The notes: a model not told the origin generated them from the letters alone. Counted from the first letter of the stretch, positions 1 through 10,931 are shown. The stretch is DNA of 64,000 bases from Narthecium ossifragum (GCA_963920575.1 OY986975.1:17081897-17145896); one strand, 5' to 3'. Made by a program: numbers and translations.

Positions 1-1619
1 GCGAATAATTCCATCAATAGCATCATTCAAACACTTCAAAGCACTTGACCAAGATCAAAGCTCATCTAAGCAATCCGTGTAGTGAGAGTTGCTACTCAAG
101 TATTCGGGGTCTCATAGTCATTCAAGTAGGGTTCCCATCAAAACTAGATATCCTTAGTGCTTTACACCGGTTGAACAAATGACAAGTTTTATTTAAAGTA
201 AAATCTTTGTTCTTCTTTCTTTTTTTCTTTTTTTCTTTTTCTTCTCTTTTTTATTTTCTGACTAAAACCAGTGGTCGTGCAATGCCATGATCCCTTAGGC
301 TTTCTACTAGGCCCATGTAACGAGATTTGGGCCAGTGACTCCTCGGTCATATGACCTAAGGGCACTAGGTGTTGAGGCACCCCTCGGGCTTAATTTCCCG
401 AACCTAACAGGCCACGAATCACAGCTGACCAACAAGCTTTTATTTGAAACTAGTGTGACCGTGCAATGCCTTGATCCTTTAAGCTTTCTACTAGGCCCAT
501 TTAACGAGTGTTAGATCAATGACTCCCAAGCCAGATGGCTTTGGGGCATTAGGTGTTGAAGCACCCCTCGGATCTAACTACTCGAGCCTAGAAGGCTACG
601 AATCAAGACTAGTCACTTTTATTAACTTGGCTCTCGGCCTCTAACTTGGCTTCGAACCCTACTACAAGTCATCTCAATCGAGTGTAAATAGCCTTGGACT
701 CCCAATCTATCAAGGTCCCCTAATTAAACACTACTTGCCTCCTCATACAAGTGTAAGTGCACAAGTGGATTGGATCACTTAAATGTCCTTAATGCATGAC
801 AAGAAGAATTAAAGTAGAAGAATAACAGTACTCATGAAATGATTTGCCAAATTTTACAAAGCATGAGAATCAAGATGAATTATGCAATAGTCATCCATGC
901 TAGCATACGAGTTAAATTTTTTTCGCATATTTACCAATCAAATAAACGTGTGACTAACTGTAGATCGATCACAGGTTATCTATAAACATGATGCAATCAT
1001 ACCCCCTAACTTAAGCGGGTTTGTCCTCAAGCACGGAAGAAGGGTAAAGTGTAGAGATAACCTTGTGACGAAATGGGCGAAAATGTAACCTTGACGAAAG
1101 ATATGAAAGGAGTTAGGGTCAAGGTTAGTCGTGAAAAACCGTATTATTGTGATGTCAAAATGTCGTATTTTGCGTTGCTATCCATAGCTCGTATGCCCTG
1201 TAAAAACATAGAAGAAATACCACCCATAGCATTATGGAAATCAAAGAATAGATATGATAAATTTTGAGAAAAATTGGGCAGCATTCCCTCTATTTATTCA
1301 ATACGCCCAAGGGCTGTACAAAGATGCCATTTGCATCCAACATGTTCAAATTGAAATACAGAAATGTAACTACATCCAACCATCATTTACAAGCATCCAT
1401 CCATCCATCTTTATAAGTTACATAGCCACATCCACACATACACACACACACCCGGGGCACACCCCCACCGCCAAAAATCATGTATATATATATCCACTAT
1501 CAATGATGTTAACCATATACAAAAGTGGAGCAATGGAGTACAAAAAGTTACCCACCCTCCAAACACAAAAAGAGATACACTCCAACCATCCAGAAAATAC
1601 AGAAAATACCCCTAGATAT
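1..1619. other. Unassigned intergenic stretch with repeats
   Basis: I recognise no gene here. Reading frames are short and interrupted on both strands. The stretch holds a pyrimidine-rich tract (about 205-256), the direct-repeat pair listed separately, and a short CA-rich microsatellite near 1434-1455. Around 1001-1035 a phrase about leftover constant bases in plant retroelement flanks is suggested, but no LTR boundary or target duplication was found, so this is not called as an element. Confidence 0.5.
277..605 (+). repeat. Pair of 145-bp direct repeats, 184 bp apart
   Basis: Positions 277-421 and 461-605 align base for base without visible gaps and share most positions. Both open with GTGCAATGCC and close with CTACGAATCA or CCACGAATCA. 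The repeat period is 184 bp. The copies are clearly diverged, so the duplication is not recent. No coding potential is shared between the copies. Confidence 0.8.
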
Positions 1620-2131
1620 GGTCATGTCAGGGGCTCACGGGAGGAACTAGTTTAGGTTTTGCTGGCGTTACGAGAGGAACTATTAGCTATTCTTTTTGTT
1701 TGGGTTTAGGGTGAGAAGAATCATGTAATTGGTGTGTTAGTAGGGTCATCGACGTGGGTGATGTTATTTCACAGTGGATATTTGTTACTGTATTGCTTAT
1801 TATGCACGAGATGGAGGAGAGGCATAAGGATGATCGCCTTTTGTTGTTGCTTATGCGCAATTTTAGAGCAAATGTGTAGGTGAGTTCGAAGAGAGTTTTG
1901 GTTTTTCATGATGGGAATACTATCTTAGAAGCTTATACCTCTGTTTGAGTATGGATACTTACCTTTTTGGGGCTTAATCAGTAGGATTAGAAGTCGGACT
2001 CCAACTCGTACTCTGTTTAATTTGATTTGGTTGCTTTATAAATCACCTCTCTCAGTCTCAGTTTTTGGATGAACTACATGGCCGGCGATGAGTAGGAGTC
2101 CTACTCAGAACTCGCACTCTGCTACACTCTG
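1620..2131 (+). promoter_or_regulatory. Second copy of the F-box gene promoter, cut off by a transposon
   Basis: This stretch is almost identical to 44763-45268, the region just upstream of the intact F-box gene. By eye there are only a few substitutions over about 460 bp, plus a small indel next to GGCCGGCG. It includes the upstream TATA sequence (TTTATAAA near 2034-2041). The PIF/Harbinger element at 2132-5633 separates it from its own downstream TATA box and first codons, which resume at 5634. The two copies are in direct orientation about 43 kb apart. The near-identity implies a recent segmental duplication. Confidence 0.85.
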
Positions 2132-3354
2132 GCCCTGTTTGGATGACAGGAATGGGAACGAATCCAGTGAATGCAAAGAATGGGCGGATTCCGCGTTCTC
2201 CCATTCGGACGTTTGGCTTTTAAATTTAAGTGGAATCCATGGAATCAGACATCCATCAGATTCCAATTTTTTGGAATCACGGCGTCCGCTCGAATCGAGC
2301 GGACGCCGTTCCGCGTCCCTCTTTTGTATCCGCATATGACAGGCCATCGCGTTCCTCATCCCAAAAACCCCCGATCACATCCCTTTTCCAGGCCTCGAGA
2401 CCCCGTTGGTGAGAGGGAAGGCGGAGAGAGGCGGCCGGGATCTCGAGCGTTCCTGGCTTGGGTTTCTTCCTCATTCATCCTTCACCACACGAGATCTAGG
2501 GTTTCTTCCTACCCTGGTTCTCTTGTTCCGCCGGCAGTCAAGAGATCACGAGATCCTCTCCTCCAACCTCAAGCGATCGCCACCACAGATCATCTCCGCC
2601 ACCCTCCACCTTAGCCGACTTCTACTACGAAGGGACATACCTGGATCTCCTTGGGGTGCGATCATTCATTCCTCTCTGCCTTTCTTCCTCACCGGCGCCG
2701 ACGCTGTGGACCAACTGCTTCTAATCCCAATAGAAGGGAAGATCTGAGGAACTCATCCAGCTAAGGTCTTCCTACTACCCGATCTCCGTCTATTGATTTT
2801 TTTCGCTCTCCATGTAATGAGAGCTCATGATTTATGCGTTGGTTTTGTTTCTTGAAGGCTGATCCCCTCTTATCTGATCCTTAGTTTTTTTAGCAACATT
2901 CATATGATTTTCCTTAATGCTCTGCTTCGATTTTTATGTTATTTAGCTTTGGGCTTTGCTATGTTTGATCTCCTACTCTAATTTCTAAAGCTTTGTCTGT
3001 AATGAGATTGCCAATTTTTTGTGTTCTTATGTTTGTTGTGCTTTTGATTTCTAAAAGCTTTCAATTTTTACTCGGTGCTCAATTTTTCGTTCTTAACAAA
3101 AAAATTGATAGAGGAGTAGAATTCGAAGATGCATTAGTGCTTGCAAAATTCAAGTGATACAGCTTTGCTTAGCCTGGTGTTTGGCAGGTTGATGAGCTAC
3201 TTTGTAGTAAGAAGTATTGAGTATCAATACTTTCCATATGAGTGATGAGTGAGTTTGGCAGCTACTTTAGCTGCATGTGTAGATGCATTTAAATCAAGTG
3301 CAAGTTAGCTTCATGTGTAGATGCATTTAAATAGACATCAATAGTTTCCAACCC

Positions 3355-3720
3355 AGTCTGGATCGATCCAAACTTATTCCGGATCGATCCAAACTTATTC
3401 CGGATCGATCCAAACCAGTTTGGATCGATTCAAGATGTAACAGAGAGTCATGGCTCCCTGGAAAGGGTTTTGGATCGATCCAGACTGGTTCGGATCGATC
3501 CGAATATGTTTGGATCGATCCAGACTGGTTTGGATCGATCCGATGTGTAAAACTGCAAAACTGGTCCGTGGAAAGGGTTTTGAATCGATCCAGACTGGGT
3601 TGGATCGATCCAAATATTATGGATCCATCCAGACTGGGTCTGGATCAAGTCTGGATCATTCCAGACTGGGTCTGGATCAATTCTGCATCCATCCAGACTG
3701 GGTCTGGTCTGGATTCAATT
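3355..3720. repeat. GGATCGATCC palindrome array inside the Harbinger element
   Basis: The palindrome GGATCGATCC recurs at about 20-bp spacing between 3358 and 3610, with roughly eight exact copies and several one-base variants. It then decays into GGATCCATCC and GGATCAAG versions up to about 3720. Spacers alternate between AAACTTATTCC-like and AGACTGGTTT-like text. The array produces long spurious open frames on both strands, rich in W, I, D and P or L, D, R and S. The same palindrome clusters in other elements in this window. Confidence 0.85.
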
Positions 3721-3865
3721 CAGCTTGCTTGCTTGTTACTTCTCATTCTACTGTTATTATGCTTTTATTTTTATTGGTATGATGTGAATGTTAATTGCAA
3801 GGATTCATTAGCATTACTAAGTTTTCTATTTGTTGACATAAGGATTGGTACTCCATGTCTTGTAG

Positions 3866-4595
3866 ATGGATGATATGTATGCTAAAGAGCAACAAAGGCA
3901 TGCTATAGTAATCCAAACTATGTTTACATGCTATATGTTCATGGTTTCGTTCTACAAGGCCCTAGAAATGGAACGTACCCCTACAATTGATAGAGGAGTA
4001 GAAAGGGCTAGTTACATCAATCGATTGATCACGGATGAGGTGTGTCTTGAAATAGTTATTAACAAGCCTAATTGCTTTATCCTATTTGATTTATCCTAAT
4101 CGATTTATTATATTTCAGGCCAACCCCGACGATGTCCCCTTCATTAACAAACCTATTGTTGGATACGATTACATGGAGATCATTTTGGGTAGCAGCCAAG
4201 CGCAAGGATCGTTTGCACGAAGCTTCGCGGATCCATTGGCTGCATCTCAAGAGGGTAGTAGCGGTGCTTTTCGGACAGATACTACGAGGGTGAGGAGCAA
4301 TCGGGGTAAGAGAGTGTTGGATATGGATGAGAAGTTTAATACGATGTTAACGAAACTGGATAGTATTAATGAAACGATGAAGGCTTCAAGGCTACAAGAA
4401 TACAACAAGGAACTATTTTCGGAGATAACGGGTATGGTTGAATATGGTTATGAGGAGGATGATCTCGTGGCCGCTTATGATACACTTATGAGGAGTGATA
4501 TAGAAGCTAGATCTTTTCTCGGGAAGAACACCCGATACCGTAAGAAATGGATGGACAGTTACCTAGCTAGTGCAAAAGGCGGTCCTAGTGATTAG
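3866..4595 (+). pseudogene. Harbinger remnant: DUF8040-type N-terminus spliced to Myb/SANT-like C-terminus
   Basis: The first part (3866-4039, 58 codons) begins MDDMYAKEQQRH and contains the IDRGVERASYINRLI motif. I recognise this as the DUF8040 N-terminal region of plant Harbinger transposases. A GT follows at 4040 and an AG ends at 4118. The second part (4119-4595, 158 codons plus stop) starts ANPDDVPFINKP, typical of the region just after the Myb/SANT-like domain of the element's second protein. Joining at those sites keeps frame and predicts a 216-residue fusion. The transposase DDE core and the SANT helices are absent. It may be a transcribed relic; splicing is inferred, not shown. Confidence 0.6.
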
Positions 4596-5633
4596 TCTCG
4601 TGTGGGTTAAGTTTGGACGATTTAATTTCTAAGCTTGTAGTGTTGGTTAAACTTATGTTTGCTTAAGCTATTTATCATCTTTAAACTTATGTATTGCCGC
4701 TTTGTTCAGTAGATGACAACAATCAGTAGATGTTGCAAGCTTTGTACTAACTTTTGTTTGTGAGAAGCTTTGAGCACGGCTTCTTTGCACTATATATACT
4801 TGATCTTAGCTCTTTTTTAAACCCAAAAAGGGTATGTGTATTTTGCTTGCTTGCTTTTGTAGTCTTTTTCTTTCTTTACATAAGTTTGAAAGTTGGGAAT
4901 TTTGTTGTTTATTTGAAGAGTTAAAGATGAGATTGTTGTTTTAGTTTTGGGAAATGATTGGTTGGCAGGAATTGATGGTTGGCAGGAATTTTAGTTCTCG
5001 AGGTGTTAGAGGATTTTGAAATTTAGCTTGTCATCTGGATAGTCTTAAATGTATAATTTCCCTCCTTGAAAATTTGAATGTATTATACATGTTTGTATTT
5101 GAGGGTTTGTATAAATTTGTACAAATTGAAGTCGTATTGTATTAGAATGTCAATTTTATTCCTTGATAGAAATTGTGTATTTTGTTGTTTAAGTCTTATA
5201 ATGTAATTGCATCAGAAAATAAATTGTACAGGTTCCATGTATTGAATTAATAGAGGAGACTATCCAAATTATCTTAGGAATTTATGGATTAAATTATTCG
5301 ATGTGGTTGTTTTAAATAGGTTAGTTGGCTCATGTTCCGGCCTGGATGGGTTTTCTGGGTCGGGGCGTGACAAATATGCTATCAAAATTCATTCGATTTC
5401 AATTCAGATATTTATGAACCAAACACTAGGATCTACGGAATTAGCAGATTCAACTCATTCATACCAGACAAGTCAAACGCCAGAATCAACAGATTCAACT
5501 CATTCTATATAGACCAACCAAACAACAGAATCAGAATCCACAGAATCACTAGATTCAGCTCATTCCTTATTCATCTTATTCAGCTCATTCCTCATTCAGC
5601 TCATTCGTCAGATTCTGAGTTGCCAAACGCACC

Positions 5634-5741
5634 CTGCTACTTTATAAATCTCCCTTCTCCCTATCATCAGTCTTTGGATGCCACCACACCGCCGACAATG
5701 ATGGCTAGGAGAAGACGACGCAGGTCGGTAAAATTTTAGAA
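5634..5741 (+). pseudogene. 5' remnant of a second F-box gene copy
   Basis: This resumes the promoter broken at 2131. It carries the downstream TATA box (TTTATAAA near 5640-5647) and the equivalent of the short upstream ORF. It also carries the first codons MMARRRRR of an F-box protein, matching 45266-45350. Homology stops near 5737, where MULE-like sequence begins. The F-box domain and everything after it are absent, so no functional protein is possible. Conservation of the short upstream ORF in both copies is noted under findings. Confidence 0.75.
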
Positions 5742-6032
5742 ATATAATAAATTTGGAAGGGGCTCGAGCACCATAAAATGAACTTATCCCGTTAAAAAAA
5801 CACTAAGTATAAAATTTGGGTCCTTAACACCATTTTACACTACAAAATACACATATACCCTTCTCTCCATTACTATCACTAGATCCCTTTAACTTTACAT
5901 CCACCCCCGACATCCCCGACATCCCCCCGACCCTTCTCTCCTCCTCTCCTTCCCCCTATAGACCTCGGAACCTGAGACCTTCCCCCCCTGAGGCTCCTCT
6001 CCTCCTTCCTCCTCTAGACACGGCAACACTGC

Positions 6033-6590
6033 GTGACTATCAACAAGTTCTTAAGCTCATGCTTGTCATACTTGTCACAACGCTTAACCTCCTTCTTCGA
6101 TGTTTCTCGCTGTGCTATCACCCGTGACAAGTCAACCTTTGAGATCACTGCTATCACGGAGAAACTAGACGCCATCAGTAAAAATATAGTAAGTCACCTT
6201 AAGCATCTCAAATTGGGTGCAGCAGCCACCAACTTAAGCATCTCAAATTGGGTGCCAGCAGCTACCAACTTGCCAACGAAGGCCGCAAGGCCACAAGGCC
6301 ACAAGGCGCAATGAGACTGCTTTCAAGGTCGAAAAGATGCTCGGGCGAGACGTGGAGAAGCAGCGTATCAAGAGTATGCTCTTGAGTTCGAGCCATGATG
6401 AGGGTGCATCCAGCAGCGCCGGAAATGCCCTCTTCGTGTTGCCCATAGTTGGCATCAGAGGGGTTGGGAAGACCACACTAGCTCGATCTCTGCTCCGCGA
6501 TGACGATGTAAAGAAGGAATTCGATCTGTGGATTTTTTTCTGCGTCTCCGAGGACTTCGATCTACTCACGACAGTCAAGAAGATGCGACC
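6033..6590 (+). pseudogene. Captured fragment of a CC-NBS-LRR resistance gene
   Basis: Two consecutive frames read as an NLR N-terminus. The piece at 6033-6240 resembles the coiled-coil to NB-ARC linker, with the stretch EITAITEKLDAISKNIV. From about 6325 the frame reads LGRDVEKQRIKSML and then the P-loop GIRGVGKTTLA (near 6454-6486). It continues to FDLWIFFCVSEDFD (near 6520-6560), the RNBS-A region. Homology stops just after TTVKK near 6582, with no kinase-2, GLPL, MHD or LRR parts. The first piece contains a short internal duplication around CTCAAATTGGGTG and is not in frame with the second. This is a transduplicated fragment, not a working receptor. Confidence 0.75.
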
Positions 6591-6595
6591 GTCGC

Positions 6596-7045
6596 CGACT
6601 ATCATCGTCGATGAGATCGTCGAGGGGTTCTCCCACCACGCCCTGGCGTTGCCCGGATCAACAACGACAGCTTGGGGAGCTGCCCCACCTCTGTTCTTGC
6701 TGCCCATTCGCGGTGGCAGCGGTTGTTCCTCGCGCAGCCTAAAGACTTCTACTTCCACGGCCTCCAGCCCTCGATCCTCCGATCATGGAAGCTTATCCAC
6801 GATCTAATCAACGCTGACAAGAAACCTCATCGACAATGCCCCCACGGCCGCAATTGTCATCCTCCATCACACAACATGTGCGTTCCGTGAGGGTCACTTC
6901 TCCCATGTCAATGAGGTCTTTCCTGAAAAGTTCGCCGTCGTCGCTACCCATCACCATTGCCGTCCTGAGGGTTGGATCTCCACGCCACCGTCGTTCTCCA
7001 GTGCGCCACATGGGATACAAGAAGCGGCCGTCGAAATCCACATTG
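6596..7045 (+). other. Exon-like piece of an unrecognised plant gene
   Basis: The text after the NBS fragment is GC-rich and gene-like. One frame (about 6810-7045) stays open for roughly 76 codons and contains the phrases APTAAIVILHHTTCAFREGH and FAVVATHHHCRPEGW. I do not recognise the family. An overlapping open frame before it (6690-6800) contains LAQPKDFYFHGLQPS. The frame runs directly into the GAAAAGA array with no stop or splice site. It is probably another captured gene piece, since it sits between the NBS fragment and the MULE internal repeats. Confidence 0.4.
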
Positions 7046-7430
7046 AAAAGAGAAAAGAGAAAAGAGAAAAGAGAAAAGAGAAAAGAGAAAAGAGAAAAGA
7101 GAAAAGAGAAAACTGAAATAGACCTGCAAGCAACCATCATCGTCGCCGCCTATCGTCGCTCATCACCCCATTCACGAGGATGACTTCATCAAGAGTCCAA
7201 GCGGAGCTGCAGGAAGCGGCTGTCGGAATCCACATTGAAAAGAGAAAAAAGAAAAGAGAAAACTGAAACAAGCTGCAAGCAGCTATCGTCATCGTCACCT
7301 ATCGCCGCTCATCACTCCATTCACAAGGATGACTTCATCAAGAATCCGCATTGAAAGGAGAAAAGAGAAAAGAGAAAAGAGAAATTTGAAAAGAGAAATC
7401 TGAAAAGAGAATCGATTGCAGTATTCTCTT
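7043..7430. repeat. GAAAAGA tandem arrays in the MULE-like unit
   Basis: Runs of AAAAGAGAAAAGAG occupy about 7043-7111, 7238-7262 and 7355-7412, separated by GC-rich text. That text is itself repeated (CATCGTC and CACCCCATTCAC-like phrases at about 7130-7170 and again at 7280-7325). Open frames across the array are low-complexity and not real genes. The same motif fills 56140-57005 and recurs at 59565-60350 in the Ulp1-bearing MULE, which supports a common origin. Confidence 0.85.
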
Positions 7431-7434
7431 TTCT

Positions 7435-7706
7435 CTTTTTGGTGATCCAGTCCACTACTTTCACGGTTGCATTCCAGTATTCACTTTTCTCTTTATGGTG
7501 ATCTAGTCCACTACTTTCACGGTTGCATTCTAGTATTATCTTTTCTCTTTTCTCTTTTTCTCTTTTCTCTTTTTGGTGATCTAGTCCACTACTTTCACGG
7601 TTGCATTCCAGTATTCTGTTTTCTCTTTTCTCTTTTTGGTGATCTAGCCTATTACTTTCATGGTTGCATTTCAGTATTCTTTTTTCTTTTTTCTGTTTTT
7701 GGTGAT
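7435..7706 (+). repeat. GTGATCTAGTCCACTAC minisatellite, left part
   Basis: Units of about 54-78 bp begin GGTGATCTAGTCCACTAC, continue through GGTTGCATTCCAGTATTC and end in a run of TCTCTTTT whose length varies. About four units are seen before the retrotransposon insertion at 7707. The array continues after the element at 12333, so the two parts were one array originally. Confidence 0.85.
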
Positions 7707-9087
7707 TGTTACGAGCGGTCTACTCGTGATCCTCTCGTAATGGGTCTCTACTGCTCCAATCGATCAGAATCGCCTTGATCGGACTTGATTTGAGTCCAAT
7801 TGGCTGAATCTGGATCGAATCTGGTTCAGATCTGGCTCAGATTGGGGTAGGACTCGACTGGGTCAAGTCTGGATTGGTTGATTGGCTCTTGGAATTGAAT
7901 CTGGCTCGTATTGGGCTAAGTGGCTTGGCTGAAACGGCTAGGAGTGGGTTAAGTGGCTGAGCCAAATCAGAGTGGGCTGAGTCTGAATCAACTGGCTGGC
8001 TGAACCAAGTTAGAGTTGGCTGAGCCAACTTGGTTGGGCTGAACCGGAGTTGATCCAAGGGCTGTGGTTCGCCGGAGTATATCGCCGGCGTAGGGACGGC
8101 GGCGGCGGTCGGGGTAGTGGCAGGGAAGGTCGCGGGGTGATGGGAAAGAGATCCACCGGAGTGGATTGGTCGGAGAGTGGCTAGATCGACGGGATCTGGA
8201 GGTCGACGGCGGCGGGGTTGGGTTCACCGGCGTCGGGGACGACGGGGAGCTCGGCTGGGGCTTGGGACGTCGGAAAGATGGTCGGGAAAGGGTCGTGGGG
8301 AGACGAGGAAGGCTTTAGGGATGTTTTGGAGGTGGAATAAGGATCGGGCGTGGTTGATGGCGGTGAGGACGAGGGTCGGGTTGCCGGGGGAAGAGGCCGG
8401 AGACGACGACGCGGGCGATGGAGGGTATGGCCGGAGTCGTGGTGCCAAGGGGAAGAGGATGGCGGGTTTAGGTGGCGACGGGGGTGGCCGGAGAGGGGAG
8501 AACGGCGGTGAGCTAGGGTTTCGGGATAGAGGAGAGAGGAGGAAGAAGATGAACAGTAGCGGGTGACGTGGCGCTGACGTGGCGGAGAGAGAAAGTGACG
8601 GGGAGAAGGAAATTGAAGGTGAAGGCGATGCCGGCTGCGGAGAAGATGACCGACGGGGAAGAAGGTGGATCTATGGTGGATATTTGGTGGAATCTACTTT
8701 ACTTCTACTCCTATGATATTCTACTCTTATGATAACTTATCAACTACTCTTAATCATTCATCTCATGCATCATTCATCATTCTCCTAATACAAACTACTA
8801 AGGTCCTTTTATAGAGACCTTGACAGAGTCCTAATCCACTAGAAAAACCCCTTTGCTTGATTAGCAAGTAATAAGGTTTCTGACTCAACTCAACTTCCTA
8901 ACTCAAAGGGACTCTTAATTAATTCCTAACAATCAACTAGGACTCAATAAAAGACTAATGATAAATACTAATTAAATACTCTAGTTTGAACTAGGGAAGT
9001 CCAAGTCAAACTAGGAAAGAGGTTGAACCAGTTTGGTTCCTCTTCTGGGTTCGGGTCCAATTGGTCGAGTCGGATCGACTCGTATCA
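7707..9087 (-). repeat. 3' LTR of the 7.7-12.3 kb element
   Basis: This is a 1381-bp LTR, TG...CA, on the minus strand. It differs from its partner mainly by lacking a 20-bp GACGTGACGG-containing segment (a local slippage duplication) near 8575. Its GC-rich centre (8040-8560) gives long Arg/Gly or Pro/Ser open frames that are compositional artefacts. Confidence 0.92.
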
Positions 9088-10867
9088 CCCCCCCTTCCTT
9101 CAAAATTGGCCTTGTCCTCAAGGCCAAAGTTAAGTCAGGTAGGATGGCTCTATGTGGCTGGACCGAATCAACTTGCTGCTGTAGTTCTGGACTCGGTGGG
9201 GAGAAACCAGGTCGATCCCATGTCGGGTCCAGTGGTAGTAGTGGCAGTGATGGATGAGCATCTGGCGGTCGATCTGACGGCTCAGGTAGCTCCAGGAATA
9301 TGATCTTCAATGGCTCTCCTGGATCATCCTCATCATGTCCCATCAGTAGAGTTGCCCATGACCATAGGATGGGATCTGATCTCCATGGTCTAATCAACTG
9401 TGCAGGGACTTGGCTTGAATCTGGGTCAAGCTGGCTTTGGTCCAATCTGAAGTGAAAATGGCTGGACCACGCTTCTGCTGCACTAGTCTGGGCTAGAAGT
9501 TGGTTGAACCAAGTTGAATCTTCAGCTGTGCTGAGTCGTACTCTGGTCCAAACCTGTCTGACTTGGTTGGCTCTGCCGGTGTCAATCTGGACTTGAGTCA
9601 GTTGAGCTAAACCGATGTTACCATCATAATCAGATCTGATCAGATTGAAGGAGACATCTGAATAAGGAGGGTAGCTCCTTTGATGACTCATATCAACCTT
9701 CGGATGCTTGATCAACGACTGAGGATGCATCTGGATCACTTGGAGTTGATCTGGATGGTCCTGATTACTGGGGACTCTTGGATCAGGTTCAGATCGAAGA
9801 TCGGAAGCGCCGGATCGAAGATCACGCTGATCAAACGGCTGGATCAAGTTGCAGTCTTGATCGGACGGCTGAGAAGCTGCCGGAGCTGGATCAACGGCGA
9901 AACGAGGTCGCCGGAGTGTGGCAACGGCACAGGAAGCTTCGCAGGGACGAGGGGGTTCCATCTGTACGGTTTGATCGACGGATTGGGCCTCGGATGCACC
10001 GGATCTGTTGTTGGCGGCGCGGTGGAGGTTGTCGCCGGTGATCGCCGGTGTTCTAGGCCGCGACGGGGCTCGAGCTCGTCGGGAAAAGGTACGGGAAGGT
10101 CTTGGGACCTTTCTCGTGAGATCTGATCTTGGGATCAACCTCTGGATATGGTGGAGTGAAGGACGGCGGAACAGGGGCTTTCGCCGGAGTTGGGTTCCGT
10201 CGATCCGAGCTTCGAACGTGGTCGTGGTCGGCCACGGTGGCTTCGGGGAAGGCCGCCTATGCTTCCCCGGTGTATAGGTGGAGAGGACGGCGTCGCAGGG
10301 CGGCGTTGGGGTGGCGGCTCGGGGGCGAGCCGACGGCCTCTGGTGTTGTGCCGGGACGATGACGGGTCGGCTCGGATCGAGCCGTGCGCGGGGAAGGAGA
10401 TGAGCCGCTGGCGAGCCGCGGCTTGAGCCAAAGACGGGCCGAGTCCAAGGAGGGGAGAGAAAACCAGGGGAAATTCCGGAAAAATATGAAAAAATAGGTA
10501 AAATTCCGGAAAAATCAAGAGAATGTGGTAGATAGTGTTCACCCTGGTCTGGCAGAGGTTGCAACAACAGGTGCTTTGGTTCGATCTGAGAATCGGACGG
10601 TTGTTGCTCCTCGACTAGCTCCTGGATCTCTTCTCCCTTACTGATTGCTGGTGTCTCAGTCAAACTCGAAATTACAACCGGAGTCATAATCTGAGTTGGC
10701 TCAGGCTCAGGTTCTGCAATCATTATCCTCGGTGCTATAGTTGACAACCTACGAGAGATCTGCTCCATATTTCTGCTTTGGCGTTCCATCAAAGTTGAAA
10801 CAAGATTTACCTCGGCCTGCAGACTCTTAATTTGATGTTCCCACCACTCCTGGGATACTCCGTACAT
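9011..10867 (-). CDS. Gag-like ORF of the non-autonomous retrotransposon
   Basis: One uninterrupted 618-codon frame fills the internal region on the minus strand and runs about 77 bp into the 3' LTR. The start ATG at 10867 lies 50 bp after the primer-binding site, as expected for gag. Residues 1-50 (MYGVSQEWWEHQIKSLQAEV onward) look like a coiled coil, with heptads around LVSTLMERQ and MEQISRRLSTI. This is common at the N-terminus of plant Ty3-type Gag. Residues after about 110 are Pro, Arg, Ser and Asp rich, with no capsid core or CCHC zinc knuckle that I can see. It could be a truncated gag fused to non-coding text that happens to stay open. No known function can be assigned beyond the N-terminus. 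Confidence 0.45.
   Translation of the reverse strand: MYGVSQEWWEHQIKSLQAEVNLVSTLMERQSRNMEQISRRLSTIAPRIMIAEPEPEPTQIMTPVVISSLTETPAISKGEEIQELVEEQQPSDSQIEPKHLLLQPLPDQGEHYLPHSLDFSGILPIFSYFSGISPGFLSPPWTRPVFGSSRGSPAAHLLPRARLDPSRPVIVPAQHQRPSARPRAATPTPPCDAVLSTYTPGKHRRPSPKPPWPTTTTFEARIDGTQLRRKPLFRRPSLHHIQRLIPRSDLTRKVPRPSRTFSRRARAPSRPRTPAITGDNLHRAANNRSGASEAQSVDQTVQMEPPRPCEASCAVATLRRPRFAVDPAPAASQPSDQDCNLIQPFDQRDLRSGASDLRSEPDPRVPSNQDHPDQLQVIQMHPQSLIKHPKVDMSHQRSYPPYSDVSFNLIRSDYDGNIGLAQLTQVQIDTGRANQVRQVWTRVRLSTAEDSTWFNQLLAQTSAAEAWSSHFHFRLDQSQLDPDSSQVPAQLIRPWRSDPILWSWATLLMGHDEDDPGEPLKIIFLELPEPSDRPPDAHPSLPLLPLDPTWDRPGFSPPSPELQQQVDSVQPHRAILPDLTLALRTRPILKEGGVIRVDPTRPIGPEPRRGTKLVQPLS
9088..9101 (-). other. Polypurine tract of the LTR retrotransposon
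   Basis: On the minus strand this reads GAAGGAAGGGGGGG immediately before the 3' LTR start (TGATACG). The position and composition are those of the plus-strand priming site. Confidence 0.85.
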
Positions 10868-10916
10868 GATGGCGAAGTTTCTAGTAGGGTCTGAACTGCA
10901 CAGTCGGTGGAACGGA

Positions 10917-10928
10917 GCTCTGATACCA
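10917..10928 (-). other. Primer-binding site for initiator Met-tRNA
   Basis: On the minus strand this reads TGGTATCAGAGC, the exact complement of the 3' end of plant initiator Met-tRNA. It starts 3 bp after the 5' LTR boundary at 10932. Confidence 0.93.
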
Positions 10929-10931
10929 AGT

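Larger units (their letters stand above)
2132..5633 (+). mobile_element. PIF/Harbinger DNA transposon, internally deleted
   Basis: The element interrupts a promoter whose uninterrupted version exists at 45240-45290, so the boundaries can be read by comparison. The left end begins GCCCTGTTTGG, and the right end read in reverse begins GGTGCGTTTGG. The target triplet CTG is present on both sides (2129-2131 and 5634-5636). A 3-bp duplication and GTTTGG-type termini fit PIF/Harbinger, although the usual target is TTA or TAA. Inside are remnants of both element genes: a DUF8040-type transposase N-terminus and a Myb/SANT-like C-terminal region. The transposase catalytic core is missing. A GATCGATC motif array lies at 3355-3720. 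The element should be non-autonomous. Confidence 0.75.

Noticed and set aside
277..605. Possible link between the 184-bp period here and the 184-bp tandem repeat at 59565-60350
   Set aside because: The sequences are unrelated; the equal period appears coincidental.
3395..3782. Overlapping open frames with repeated WIDP or LDRS phrases on both strands
   Set aside because: They arise from the GATCGATC palindrome array, which is free of stops in several frames. Reading both strands equally well argues against coding.
8177..8566. 129-codon Arg/Gly-rich frame, repeated at 11402-11791
   Set aside because: It lies inside both LTRs of one retrotransposon and is open because of GC-rich composition; no domain is seen.
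9680..10362. Plus-strand frames of 60-148 codons in the retrotransposon interior
   Set aside because: Shadows of the longer minus-strand frame in GC-rich sequence; the primer site and polypurine tract fix the element on the minus strand.
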